Shown: positions 1 through 31,755, counted from the stretch's first letter. The stretch: 64,000 nt of DNA from Mugil cephalus (GCF_022458985.1 NC_061770.1:1551001-1615000); one strand, 5' to 3'. The notes: generated by a model from the letters alone, not told the origin. Program-made: numbers and translations.

Positions 1-977
1 AAGAAAGGCAATACTGTAAGTAGTTGGCTACAGACTATAATATCAAAACAGAGGTTATAGTGTGAAATCTCTGGGAATAAATCTGATAATATTTGAGAGA
101 GAGTTTTAATACTTGAAATCCACCCATCCTAACAAAATGTAATGCTGTAGCAGAAGGACCAATGCAATTACTGTAAGACTACAATACATGGCTCATTGGA
201 ACTTTAGAAATATCAAGGCTAAAAAGAAAATTTTTCATGTAAGCATGCACTTATATGACTGTTTAGAATGCTTGTCACTAATAATATAAATTGCTATGTT
301 CTTTTGAATCACACATCCTCAGACAAAAAGTGGCTCTCATATTTGCAATTAAATGTGTTTGAGAAACAATTTCCTGAACTTAGAAAACTAATTACTGATT
401 CAACAATAGATTTTTCCTTTTTTTGAAATTTTACTTGTAAATGTCATATTATATATATTATATTAAATATGAGCAGTTTTCATAAAAGGAATCTGATTAA
501 GTTCACAATTCTTGTTTCATTTTGTTGACATACTGGAGTCACGTTATTTGTCTTTTTATCACTCCATGAATTCAAAAATAGTAAAACGGTATATAATTCA
601 GGATGTTCTATAAACCACTCAGGAAAAAACAAAGTATAGATAACGGAAAGTGGTGTATGAAAAAAAAAACTGAAGACCTAAATGAGTGTCTTGAACCGTT
701 TCTTTCTTTTTGTCTGAAAGAAGGAATAGACCCACATCTAATAAATATAATTACATTTATGTCTCTCCCCTTAAGACATAACATATACCTAACCATTGTT
801 ACCACATTTCTTTTTTTTTCTGCCAGCCTTGGCACACGCTGAATGTAGTACTTCCTGTTTTGAACTACATGTTGATGCACAATCGGTCTTTGAAAACTTC
901 TTCCTTTTTGCACCTGAGCAACACCAACTCATGAACCTTCACTCTCGAAGTGCATTTGAGTGTTAACTTCTAAATAC
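1..977. other. ralgapb intron, no exon recognised
   Basis: This AT-rich stretch should be intron of ralgapb, because the last visible exon ends at a GT donor at 977/976 on the minus strand and the C-terminal Rap-GAP residues are still missing. Neither strand contains anything resembling the expected next exon. The 101-codon minus-strand open frame at 608-913 is not similar to the family. Confidence 0.6.
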
Positions 978-19072
<18,095 letters not shown>

Positions 19073-19978
19073 GCTGATGTCGTCTACTGCACTCTACTCA
19101 CACCACCTGCCTCCACCTGCACACATAAATCCAGACATGAGCCATTAGTCTGACATTTAGCACATATACAGTTGTGTCTTTTGATATGAGGCTGTCAGTC
19201 TGTTACTAAGACAGCAGAGGGATGTGCATACTTCTTCTACTGGTTCTGATAACGTCTTTTTATCTCGATGGCCGCGACAATGTTTCAACTTTAACTTGTT
19301 TGACCTGTTTGTTCTCATCTCATCTGAAGATGACGTATGTTTGGTGTTTTGACGTAGAAAACGAAAACATAAAACGTCAGCTACAGCAAAAGGGTTAACT
19401 ATATAAAAATAAATAATAACAACTGAATAAAGACGCGCAGTAAAACCTCGTTAAGAGCCATTTGTCGTGTTTATTTGGTTTGTGCAGTGACGGTAAACGG
19501 AATACATACTTACGTAGCTGATAACGTTACAAAGAAAACTACAAGTATTATGGGTAACAATGCATCAGCCGTCGTTTTGTCCGAAAGAGCAATAAACTAA
19601 AAGAAACATATTAAACCATTTGTATCCTTCACCTCGGGTCGGTAACAAACCGAGGAGCCACAACCAGGAAACGGTTCTGAAAACGAGTAGCGTGCTAACG
19701 CTGGCTAGCACTGACATCAAAACATCTTCCTCGTCTAGACTATAGCATTATCCGAAGGTAGCAAGTGGCTGAAGTTAGTAAAAAGAGACGGCTCGTTGCG
19801 CTAACATGTCAGTTATCTCAAAGTACGTTCCACTTGAGATCCGACGTCGCTAGCTGGCTTGGCTAATGCTAGCCTGTCCGTTGACATTAGCTGGCTCGGC
19901 TGTGCTAACTAACTACCTAACTTTGCAAAGACGCTTGTGTTTACTTGCAAGCTAAACAAGCGGGGTTCCCCCATTTAC

Positions 19979-20160
19979 CTGGGCCAGCTGGAAATGTTGT
20001 CATAACAGAGCTCCGAAACCCGCAGTCCGTGCTTTTTATGTATCCTGGTCTAAAGCATAACAGCCTCCATCTTTGCAATGTCAAGGCTTGGATATTGCAG
20101 CTTGACGGGCTAACGGGAAGCGGAATTCGTAGGTTGACGCCCCCTACTGTTTAGTCCACG
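19979..20160 (-). promoter_or_regulatory. ralgapb: ralgapb promoter and untranslated first exon
   Basis: A strong donor (CAG|GTAAAT) ends a putative 5' non-coding exon at 19979 on the minus strand. It pairs with the acceptor at about 19117, which opens the exon carrying the ATG (about 19116 to 18896). The surrounding 19.6-20.2 kb is richer in CpG than the flanks, as expected for a housekeeping promoter. I see no TATA box, and the start site cannot be fixed from sequence alone. Confidence 0.55.
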
Positions 20161-21340
20161 AATGTACACTAAGCGCGATGCTGCATTCAGGTGCTGTCGA
20201 TGAACTCACACTGAAATGTTCGCTACAAAAACAAACAAGCAACAAAAAAAAAAAAAAAAAAAAAAAAACTTGTCAGTGACTTCATCAGGACAAAAATAAC
20301 TCGACTCGATTCCGTTTTCTTTAACACCACACATCATATTAGCTTCTTTAGTTATTTAAACTGACAGACATGTCAGATTACATGGTCTCAGAATAGTAGA
20401 TTAAATTTGAAGACAAAGACTCAAAAGTGTAGCTGTCAATAGTCGTGGCATTACAGCGCGTTCAGACAGCTTAAATTAATTAGGACGCAAACGGCTACTA
20501 CTTACTCTCTATGTAAACGTTTTGGAGAATAATCAGAATCACCTTAAAAAATCAAATAGTCTACTTACCCATAGTTTCATGCAACTCTTACTATCAGACA
20601 TATTTATCCACATATGCACACTATATATTTCATGTCCATTTATGCTGTGCTATACTATAATGAAAATATTATATATTTACACCTGTACAGAATACTCTGA
20701 CAGTTATTAATTATTATTAATGATATTATACAAATGTTAACTCACAGCTAAATGATCAGCTGTTGATTTGAAAGTGCGTTCACTGGCCTGCAGAGGGAGG
20801 CCTTAATGCAGAAAAGCTTAGTTTTTTTGTTACAGTTATCTCATTACAATCTGATTGGTCAATTAATCTGTCTGCAAAAGTAGCAGTCAACCTCTAATTA
20901 TGTGTAGCCTTGTATAAGATTGCGGTTTCATTGTGATGCTCGTATTGTTTTTTTTGTTTGTTTGTCTGTTTTCTGCACGAAAATAATAGACGTTTACCTT
21001 CATGATTTAATGCTGCATCTCTATACATTTATGTGGGCAGTTTACATGAAAAAGAGTTCATGACACTGCTTAGTCACTACTATTTGTCAAACTCCAAAGG
21101 TGGATGCTTCAGGTCCCATAGTGCTTCTTGATAATCTTTAATTAGACATTGTCTGCATGGTAATTATTTTTTTCAAATCTACTTTACAGCCACATCGGTT
21201 TAAAAAAAACAATAATTCGCTGTCTAAAATCCACAGTGCCGTTTTCATCACAGTATTTAGCCATTATTCTAGTTCATTATTACACCCCAATAGACAAAAA
21301 GAGCAATGTCTAGCAGTTTCTATGAAAATTATTAAATGAC
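20161..21340. other. Intergenic, ralgapb promoter to vwa1 3' end
   Basis: There are no gene-like exons here. The only feature is an A-rich run of roughly 28 bases at about 20240-20268. The region is the short spacer between two minus-strand genes. Confidence 0.6.
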
Positions 21341-21358
21341 TTTATTAAAAGCTTTATT
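21341..21358 (-). terminator. vwa1: Candidate vwa1 polyadenylation signals
   Basis: Two AATAAA hexamers occur on the minus strand (TTTATT at 21341-21346 and 21353-21358). They lie about 1 kb downstream of the vwa1 stop codon and would give a 3' UTR of about 1 kb. The assignment is inferred from position only. Confidence 0.45.
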
Positions 21359-22325
21359 AAAAGTTTCAAATTTCATTGTAGTTGACAAACATAAAACATA
21401 GCACTTGCTCAGTAGACAATACAATATCAGTCATATGCTTGAAAGGATCCTTTCAGTAGGGGGCAGCAAAGACTGGCTGTAAAAAAAAGTAACAGTCTTA
21501 AAACGTAAACAGCATGTCCGTAAATACTCTTAAGCCACAACAGATGCCAGTGGTTGCCTCATAATTACACGATTTCTGATTAATAAATACAAATGAAATA
21601 TCTGTGTCCAGATATACATACAATGTCTCTTTCAGTTACACATACCTGAATAAAATACTGCATCTCTGTAGTTTCAGGGCATGTGGTTGGTCTGTTTATG
21701 ATTTCTTCAAAGTTCAAAACAATCCTGTATGTTCTGTTATGAAGGACTACATTTAAATGCTGGGGTTGCACTCTGGTGTGCACACGCAAGTATCCTATGC
21801 TGTCAAGCATGTGCTGAAAGAAAAGTTATTTAAGTACAAGTCAAAATTACTCATTCTAAATGTAAATCAGATGTTGTCTCTGGAAAAAAAAAATAAAAAA
21901 TCTGAATTGGACACATGGCCCACATATGGTATAAAGCCCTTGCCCAAAACAAGCCACATAAAGCACTAACATTCCCAGCGTTCCCTGCTCTGGATCTGGA
22001 AAGCATATTTGTTTCTCAAGCTTCTAGCTTTAAAGTGAAGCATTATACATTTACTACAGGTGTAGACCAGATGAGACAATTAAAAACTGAAAACAGATTC
22101 CCTCTGTGGTGCAGATCATTGTAGTCAACAAGTGGTCATATTGTACAAGACCACTCTTCAGTGTCTATGGCTTCCACATGAGCACTCAGTGAGCCAAACC
22201 ACACATCTGTCCTGGACAACGTCCATGGAGGGGAGAGGCAAGGAAAAGAATTATGGATGAAAGTCAGCGTTCTTCACGCCATAGTCCCTCCATGTTTGGT
22301 AAGGTGCACTTGCAGCTTTGGCAGG

Positions 22326-22529
22326 CTATAATCCGTAGTGATATGCAAAAGAATCTAAAATGAAGAGGGAAAAAACAGCAGCTGAGAAATCGTTCTACCT
22401 TTAATAGACACATTTATTTGTGAATTCCTCTACATAAACAAGACCAGACAAACTGCTTTGCGTGGGACATAAAAGGAATTAAAACAATTTGTAAAAACTG
22501 GAATCAATCTAGAGCTATTCATTCAGTCC

Positions 22530-22584
<55 letters not shown>

Positions 22585-25500
22585 CTTGTTATATATAATA
22601 CTTAGCTAAAGTAGGAGCCTGTAAAAATGTTTATTTCTTCAAAAGGGGGTGGCTTCACTTTTGGAAAAATTCTCACATGATCATTTGAGGAACTCCAAAT
22701 TTGGCACTTCCTTGTTGCCTTGAACTTCAGGTGCTGCTTCCTGTTCATGACGTAAACTGACCATCTACTTTGTGGACACTCACCTGAATGAAACTGGGCT
22801 GTGCAACACAGCCCCTCTCCCCGTGCAGTCCGGTAAATGGGTGATACACACACCCTAGCCAAAGGGGGGAGGTGTGTGAGACGTGTTGACAGAGAGTCAG
22901 GCGGCAGATAGAAGGAGGAGCGCTGGCCAGGTGTAGAGCTTTGCTGTCCCTCCCAGGTGAGCCAGTAGCCCCTCAGACCCGCCACACTACCCTTCCAGTC
23001 TACCTGCACTGAGTCACTCCCCACTGTGGTGAGCTGAAGGTCTGCCAGGGCTGGAGTCACTAGAAATGGACAAGTGGACAAGGTGTATTTCAAAAGGAAA
23101 GAAAATTGAGAAAATGCAGATTTTAAGAAAAGGCATACAAATGAGAGCAGAAACTCTCTAACAGAAATCTTAAGCAGTCTGGACTGCGCCTGTGTTTTAG
23201 CTTTACCAACAGCTCACAGCTGTCCTTGGAGTAGTCAAACCTGAATGGAACTACTACTACTCATCTGTAACTGAAGATGTGGAAAGGCTTTGTAGGATTT
23301 GGGTTACTAAGCGGTAAACAGATCCTCAATTGCAAAGATTGACTGGAATTTCATCATACAACTCACCTTCTTCAGTGCACACTTTGACAGACATTGCCCT
23401 CTTGTTTCCTGAAGTGTGCTGGGCGCTAATAGTGACCAAATAAGTAGTGTCCGGTTGGAGGTCTCTGAGCATGGTAGAGTCTTGCAACGGGCCCACCCTG
23501 ACAGTGTGGGGCTTGCCCGTGGGCAGAGCAGAGTATTCAACGGAGTAACTTGTCACCAATTCTGGCTGAAGAGGACCCCAACTCACCCGAACGCTGGTTG
23601 GCCCAGACTCAGAGACTGTTACCACAGCTGGGCTCAGCACCTCTGGTGTGCGAGACAGAACACAGAGTCACTGACAATGACACATTTTCACACTTCATTT
23701 TATGAGCATCTAATTTTCCTAAAACCTACAAAACAAAGGATAGAAAAAAAAACATTCTGTCTTTTAAGACAAAAAAAAAACATTAGCTTATATTATGTGA
23801 ATATTAAATATTGGCCACTTAGAGCTTCTAGAGCAAAGTGCCATATCATTAGTCCAGATGTATTCACTTTACAATGATATTCAATAGAAACTGTAAGAGA
23901 AGCATGAATGAGAAGCTGGAACACTTAACCAAACCTTGCTTTGTTTTGAAGGTGACAGAGAGACTGTTAAATGCTTGTTCATTGGTCTCTGGGATGAGTG
24001 TCGCTGTATAGGTGGTGTCAGGCTTCAGGCCTGTTAGCGTGGCAGTGCTTGAGTCTGCTGGCTGAATAATTCTTGTGTATGGGTTTCCACCATAGGTAGG
24101 ACTGGTCCCATTTCCACCGCCACCTCCAACTCCTGTCACAACCTGACTGAAGCGGATCTCGTAGTGGCCCCTCAGTCCAGACAGAACGGGTCGCCACTGG
24201 AGGGTGGCAGAATTGGTAGAGACATCTCGGACATTGAGTCGCTTAGCTCGGATGATCTCTGTTGGAGACAGAGGGGACAACAGTGACGTGCCTGTGAGTC
24301 TGTCAAGATTGAAGGACAAGTTGTAATTTTACAAAGAGAAATAGAAATTATGCTATCTGAGAGAGTGATAGACAGAGAACTAAAAATGCCTCGGCGTCAG
24401 ACAGCCACCCACGTAGACAGCCACACTTGGGTTTCTAAATGCATTCATAACCCTTGCGACAAGACAACTTGAAATAGCCAACCCAGGGAGGCCCTGCAAC
24501 AAAATAACATATGCCACAGAGGCATCGATATCTGTGATTAGATCCTTATGCACCCAGCGACGACTGGCGCATTCCTCTTTGTTTTACACAAGCCATATTT
24601 ATACCCTGCATCATGTCTTACAGCTGCAGTATATGCTGTATACATTCTGACGTGTCCCTTGTGAGTGTTAAGGCAGTTACCTAATCCAGCCAGGGGAAAG
24701 GGTAATCTCCCCAGTCTATATATAAATATATATAATTATGTATCATGCCTGGCATAGGTGGTGCAAGAGAAGTTGAATCATTAATCCATTTATAGGTCAG
24801 CCTATCTCATTACAGTGACTCTTACACATGCAAACGCGTAATGCCCTGGCTTCCTATTTATTCTCACTCTGCAGGAGCATGTGTGGAATTAGGGACAAGC
24901 ACAGAGACATGTAATACATCTGTGTCTGAGTGGCAGGCTGCTAGTGTGATTGTAGCTGTTCGAATGGAGGATGTTTCTCAAATCTGCTAAACCACACAGG
25001 CAATGCTGCTACGGTTAGCGAGTAAATTCATGAGTAGCAATTAGACGTGAAGAGAATTTCTTTTTCTTTCCTTTTTTTTCCTGAGCTGAGTTCTTCACGC
25101 GTCTATCTCTGAAATTTCTGACATGTTCCAGGTTAACAGAATTCCTTCTGTGCTGCTGTAAATATTCAGGAGAGAACTTTGATTTGAAGTAGTGATCAAT
25201 CCCAGAAACTTGATGCTGCCTTAAAAAATGGAGTTTGTGACATTGTGGGAAGTCGCATAGACAAAATGCCTGACGTAACGGCGGCCATAAGTCATAGATA
25301 GAGCACTGACAGGCAGTCACTGACTTTTTGCAGACACAGAGGCTAACAGTCTACATGCTAAAATATTAAAATGTCTCGTCGAGTATGGTAAGGATGGCAT
25401 CAAACACACTACCATTTTTAATATGAAATTTGTATGCTACCATAAAATGCTGAATCTGTAAAATATGTGTATGACTTTTCTATCTGTGGGGGAAAACAGC

Positions 25501-26787
25501 AGGATTATAGGCAGTAAAACCAAAACAATGACGTGAACGGTGCTAAGTAAGAGTAACTCCTCTGCCATCATATACATTATAGTTATGTGATCTACTGATG
25601 ACACAGCTTTAGCAAATGCAGCAAGTTGAAAAAGTAATCATAGAATTCAATTTCTATCAAACGTTACAACAGAAAACCATAATGAAGACAATGACACGGT
25701 GTATAGAAATCAAAGTACTTGACACACAGTTTTCATTTTAATATGATATGCAAGTTGTGTGTCTCCTAATTTTGAGAGCATTTTCAAATGTTGATTCAAA
25801 ATATATTATTTGATCACTATTAATACCTGAAAAATGAAGCATTATTTTACTTACCAATTATCGCATCCCGCAGGTCCTCTGTGATTATGCTCATGTCATC
25901 AATGTCCACAAAGTACAGGTGGTTTTCCACAGGTGGGCTCACCACTTGCCTCAACACCTGATAGTTGCTGTGCCCGGTGGACACTACCAACACAGCTACA
26001 CCCTCTTCCTTCAATTTAGTCATTGGTCCAATCACATCGCCAGGTTTCACCCCATCAGTCAACCACACCAGCACTCTGGGAAGCCCTCCCCGGGCCCCAC
26101 CCGTCGTTCCGGGTTGCAGCACCCACTCCTTTGCAATTTTCAGCGCCTCTACCGTGTTGGTGTCTCCCCTGAGAGGTCTGATGCTGCTCAAAGCCCCCTG
26201 GAGGCCACTTTGGGTGGTATATTTGTCAAAGCCAAATTCGAGGCGTGGTTTGGTGCCAACCTGCAGAAGTCCCACCCTCACCTGATCCTCTCCCAGTGAG
26301 AAAGGGAGGAGTAGCTCAGACAGGAACGTAAGCATGCGGGAATGCTCATAAGACGACACACTCCCTGAGGAATCCACCAAGAAGAGGACGTCACCCTCGC
26401 AGCAGTTCAGCACTGTGGAGAAAACGTAAAGAGTTATACAGTCATTAATAAGGAACTCATCCTTGGAAATCGGTGTTGCATTTTGATGCTGACATAGGAA
26501 CTGTATATAACTCCCTTATGATTCTCTTTTCATGCTTTCTTAACCCTCCCTTTCCCCATACAGTCTCAGTGATTAACATCCAACTTGATGGAAAGAGGCA
26601 GATACTAAAACAGGGATCAAACAGGCCATTACTGTGTAGATAAGGACAAATCAAAACAGAAGAACTATGCAAAGATGCAAACATTATGCTTCAGATGTGG
26701 ATGATGGATAAAAGGCATTCAGAGTCAAAGGGAGAGTTTTTTCCCTCCCAATTTTCCATATTTCGTAACAAGTTCACAAGTGTGTGT

Positions 26788-26818
<31 letters not shown>

Positions 26819-29117
26819 TGGTGGGGGGGGTTCCTTCCATCTCCCAGTTCTGCTGCTGGGTATTAGGGAGCGGAGAAAGGAGGTGGGACACGGGTAAATA
26901 AAAGGCATTAAAAGAAAAGGAGGAGGAGGGGCAATGGCAGTTCCATGTGAGAAACGAAGAGGAATGTCGGATGGCCATTTACAGAGCTGAGCGAGTACTA
27001 AAGCAGCAGCAGCAACAAGGACAGAATGAGAGCAGAACTTTCTTGCATATCTTCAGATTGTGAACTCTGAACTAGGACAATCACAGTTACAATGGTGGAC
27101 TATAAAAGAGAAAACAATAACTTTTATGGTGAGAGATAAAGATTTAAAGGATTGCCACCAGACACTTCACCACTCTGACTTAATAATAATAATTACAGGC
27201 ACAGACTGAGACACCTTTGGAAACCCTGATTTACCTTGGAGGTGTCTTTTTTTCAAATGTGAGATGGGCTGTTGATATCAGTTATGACTGGAGTGTATAC
27301 AGTATATAGACACAAATCAAGAATGCGCACACATACACTTTTTCTCTCCATCAGCCTGAAGAATTCCTTCCATCTCTCTAGTCTTGTGGACTTTGGAGCG
27401 AGGAGTCTACTCTGTATCGCAGCCCTTTTGCCTCTACCTATGTGTCGGTATTTCTTTATCTACAAACCACAGGTTGATGTCTGGAGGTAGCCACTTCACC
27501 CTTCATCTAAAGGATAGATGTTTTCCAATGCCGCCTGTCATTGCATGCTTGGTAAATGGTATTTTTTGGCGGACTACAAGCACTTCAGTGATGCGATGGT
27601 GGAAAAATGAAGCGTGAAACTTCTTCTGGAGCAAAGCAGGTCCCACGACTTGCTTGACAATGGCAATAAATCCTTGGCAGGATAGGTTTGGTGGACTGGA
27701 TGTGTTGTAAAGTAACATGCTTTGTAGACCTCATTCGCTGCAGAAGATCAAAAATAATTTGCATTTTAATTGAATAAGAAAATATCAAACTAGCAAACAA
27801 ACACAATTAGTTTTTAATCCTTAATTATATCTGAATTCATTATAAGTGCTCATAAATGATTCAGACTGTATCTTATTTTTCTGTGGATGAAAGCTGAATC
27901 TTGATTTAATAGCAAGTGAACTTATAAAAAGCCCACTTACTGTAAGCTAAGTTGTCTGCACAAGGTCCTATTAATGGAAGCAGCAAAGTGACAGCGTCTC
28001 ACTATTATGTTAAGACAGTCATTAAGACACACTCCCGGAAACCCATCAGTGTCACCACCACCAAGTATAGCCTGTCAGTCACTTCATGGTCATGAGTTTT
28101 ACCACAATATCACCTGATGGATTCTGTTGCATTTTGCTTGTGGCAGAATTCTGCCAATTTGTAGTCACACATGACACAACTCGGTGGCAATAATAACAGA
28201 AAAGTCTGTAAAGTCAATTCTTCACATGAGCGCTGTGGACTCAGGCTAGCGGACTGTAGAGTCATGTTGAGGTCCATTCTACATCCATGGATGAAGACAA
28301 GGCTCAACTTAACCCCCCACACCGCTCCCTGGGTTCCTTGCTCCAAATATGCCTAATCTCCAGTGTACAAATGGATGGATTTAATGCAAAGAGCATATTC
28401 CTTGTATGTGTATACAGCACATGGCTAATGAGGCTGATTGAGACTGCTATTACAAGATTAAGAATTTTTAATATTTATCCATATTCTTTACACATTGGAT
28501 CAGTAGATTAGAATTCAAATCACAATCTCTCTCTTTTTCCCTTTCTTTCTTTTTTTTGTTAAATTGATCTGGGGACTGTTGCATCCTTCCCTTAAACATG
28601 AGATTTCATCAGTTTACAATATTATTGTAATATTTTTGTAGTGATATGAGGAGAGCCAGAGGCCTTGCCATAATATCTCTGTGTCGTCCCTGAATGCACC
28701 CCTTGTTTTAGGAACCACTGCTCTAGGTCGCGGGATTTCATCAACTCACAATTCAACTCCTGAAGCCATGCCATTTCAACGACAACAGTAGTGTCTTAAT
28801 CAACCCCACCCTGATCCATGCTGAGCGCAGACAGCCCATCCACTTTTGCAGCTGTATTAGTTCGTTACATCAAAGTTATTAAGTTCCGCATTAATAGCTT
28901 TATGTGAATAAAAGTGTAATTGCTCATCAAAGCGGATATGTATCTATTCCCACTGACTAATTATATGGTATGTTTCATCATTATATTATTAATAACAATA
29001 AACGTAAGTATCCCCGGATCAGTGGTGCTTACCTCCTTGTGATAGGGAATCCTGTGACGCCAAAGGACGCAAAGAAATGCATAACAGCATCCATGTCAAC
29101 AAGATACGGTGCTCCAT
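22326..29117 (-). CDS. vwa1: von Willebrand factor A domain-containing protein 1 (WARP), VWA plus three FN3 domains
   Basis: VWA1 is a secreted matrix protein of cartilage and basement-membrane-like matrices. Six coding exons: 29033-29117, 25855-26412, 23935-24258, 23367-23642, 22784-23059, 22326-22354. They sum to 1548 nt (515 aa). Exon 1 encodes a signal peptide (MEHRILLTWMLLCISLRPLA). Residues about 29-214 are the VWA domain with the metal-site motif DSSGS at 42-46 and WLTDG. FN3 domains follow at about 215-322, 323-414 and 415-506, each on a single exon, and a 9-residue tail comes from the last exon. All introns are phase 1, as expected for module-per-exon matrix genes. Human VWA1 has two FN3 domains in 445 aa (from memory), so the third is notable. 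The last short exon rests on an excellent acceptor (CTTCATTTTAG). If it is not used, the frame runs on to a stop at 22602. The large first intron (26413-29032) and the 24259-25854 intron hold no exon I recognise. Confidence 0.9.
22531..22583. repeat. (AC)n microsatellite in the last vwa1 intron
   Basis: A perfect AC run of about 26 units lies between the last two coding exons of vwa1. Confidence 0.97.
26781..26830. repeat. (TG)n followed by a long poly-G tract
   Basis: About ten TG units are followed by an uninterrupted run of 17 G at 26802-26818 and further G runs to 26830. The plus strand could form a G-quadruplex. The run is also prone to assembly and length error. It lies in vwa1 intron 1. 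Confidence 0.95.
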
Positions 29118-31350
29118 CTCAATGGTTACGAATTAATTCCGCAGAGGCAAAATATATTAGAAACGTCGCGGCTTCCTGAGTCCACCATATATCCACCACT
29201 GGCCGGAGGAGCGCACTCCCAGTCAGATAAACATAATTCATATGAGTCACATCTAGTCCGGCTTTTTAATTATCGTCTTATCTTTCTTCTCCAATGAGCA
29301 TGATCAATCAGTCGGGGAGCTGGAAACTCCCAGGGTTAATGTTATACTGACGTTAAAACTTCACAGACAGTGTGCGCAAAGTTTGGACGCACCTCCTCAA
29401 CTCAAGCGCTCAAGACACGAATATGGAGCACAAGCGAGCTTAAGTAAACACAACATTTCCGGGAAGCATTTCAAAGCAAGACAAACTGTTGTTAAGCTTT
29501 ATTTGGGCTTCATTCTCCGGTTAAACAGGTAGAACAATTAGTGTAACATAGCAGGCTAATACTTAACAAAGTACGTATAAACAAAGTTAGAAAATTACTT
29601 ACAAAAACTTTAAAAGAGCATTTTTAACTTAGAGTATCAGACATGTTTAAATGGTGCAATATTTACAATGCAATGAAGTATAAGGAAAGTAAATGGGATA
29701 TTTTCAAGTTTATGTTTTGAGCGTCGAAAACGACAGGCATGTAAGAACCTTCAAGCTTCTGGGAATTATCTTTGTACAATTTTGGGTACTGCTTTTAATC
29801 ACCCCGAAAAACTATTGTTCAACTCAGATCATGATGAGAGACCTGACAGTAAGACTGCTAAATCCTACAATACAACTGTTTATTACTTTTAGCTAAAATG
29901 TTGGAGTCTTAATCTGAACATAGATTTGAATGATGGTGGCTAATAGCACCTCCAAAGACTGAAATGTTTTTAAATCCGTGTACACGACTGAAATAGGATA
30001 AACACCATGTCACTTTATTATGGAGGTAGCGTTGCTTTAACTTCCTTTTGGTAACATCCGCTTGACACAACTCCTTGTCTTGTAGAGTTTCTCGTTTCTT
30101 CTTTCTCTCTCCTGTCTCCTCAGCAACTCAGAATAGCAAATAGGTCCACCATGCAGGCGTCAACCCTAAATCTGAACCAGCGTTAGATTTAAGTGTTCAA
30201 GTTTCCATATTAACATGGAGTAAAATGGGGAGACAGTCAAACGCTCAACTAACACTTTATTATTGGTGAATTAATCACATATGCAGTATGTAAGGAGGAA
30301 TCAGCTGATGGGGGATCCACAGCACTGGGAAAATACAGAGAATTAAGAGCATGAATTAACTAATTTGTGTAGTTGGTTTACACTACGGTAGAGAGTTCCA
30401 GTGATATTATTACTTAAGAACTAATTTTAAATATCAGACAACCAAGAACTGTAGCTGACCAGGGGATTAAGGAAACCTCTGGTTCAAAAGGAGAGACCAC
30501 AGATACGTTCAGTATTTAAACCACTGGGAGGCAATCTCTGAAATTACACAGCACATAGTTTGGAGGAGAAAAACGGTAAACAGCTCTGCATGAAAGCTAT
30601 TGTCCGAGGTCAACCACCCAGCCATTTAAAATAAAGCAACATTTATACACATAACAAGGGGAGAATCCAGCATGATTCATCTGTGCGTGTGTGTGTGTGA
30701 TACAAACAAAGACAAAGCAGGATTGTAAGAGGGGAAGAATTGATGGGAGAGGATGTAAGAATTCAAGTGGGACCAAACAAAGGTCTGGATTCCTTTGTGA
30801 TACACTGTGTCCAAATAACTGGAGTGAAACATGGAAAATCAACACACCCTTCCCAATACACACACCTAGTAACTAAACACTACAAGTAAAGTGCAGTCAA
30901 GGGATTGGGAAGTATTGTGACCACTCTATCTGACCTACAATGTATTTCATTTTAGTCACCTGTGTTGAAAACTAAATGAGCTTGTGATAAGAGGCAAGTG
31001 TAAATACTTAGAGTAATTATGCACGTGGCTGGTGTTCATGTTTAACACAATTACATACAGTCAATATGCCCCAGTTAAAGCAGGTTTTTGTGATGTCAAA
31101 AGTGTTGTTTCTTTATTTAAAAAATACAACATATACAAAACCACTAAAAACTACAACTGTCTCATGTGAAATAGTGCACGTCTTTCTGTTAAGTGACTGT
31201 AATTATCTCCAAATAAACCCAAGCTGTTCTTATTGTTTTTTTTCTGACATCTCCTTGATTGCACAAGCTCTGTGTGCCCATGGACTATATCTCATTATTA
31301 AAAATAATTGCTCAGGTGAGGGCTACACAAACATTCCAAGGCATTTGATA

Positions 31351-31755
31351 CACTGATCAGACATAACATAAACACCATTTGCCTAATATATTGTAGGTCA
31401 CAGAATGGCCCTATGGGTTGAGGAGAGGGTCCTCTGTGGATCATCCCACAGACACTCGATCAGTTTGGGATCTAGTGAATTTGGAGGCCAGGTCAACATT
31501 TTGTGTTGTTCTTCATCTTTTTTGAGTTGTTCCTAAACCATTTTTTTTGTGTATGCCTGTGTCCGGCTGCATCCTGCTGGTGATGGCTGCTGCCATCAAG
31601 GAGTGTCATGCTATGGGGTGGGGGTGCCTGGTGTGGTCTAGATGGGTGCTACATGTAAGTCTAAGTAACATCAACATGAAACAGGTCCTAAGGTTTCCCA
31701 CAAGATGGTCAATGTTATTTACTGTCTGTGGTTTTAAAGTTACAGCTGATCGGTG
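31351..31755 (-). mobile_element. Tc1/mariner-type MITE with transposase C-terminal relic
   Basis: The ends are CACTGATCAGACATAACAT at 31351 and, inverted, CTGATCGGTG at 31746-31755, with TA just before the left end. The interior reads as degraded antisense of a Tc1-like transposase C-terminus (the region equivalent to 'NSPDLNPIEHLWD', at about 31435-31490) joined to an earlier transposase segment. It is therefore an internally deleted copy. The same composite occurs at 44020-44328 in the opposite orientation. Confidence 0.75.

Noticed and set aside
22602-22783. Extended C-terminus of vwa1 by read-through of the last donor
   Set aside because: A good GTGAGT donor at 22783 and an excellent downstream acceptor favour splicing to the short terminal exon. 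Read-through remains a possible minor isoform.
23416-23877. 153-codon plus-strand open frame
   Set aside because: It is antisense to the second FN3 exon of vwa1, whose minus-strand reading matches a known domain and joins in phase with its neighbours.
25919-26299. 126-codon plus-strand open frame
   Set aside because: It is the shadow of the VWA exon of vwa1 on the opposite strand.
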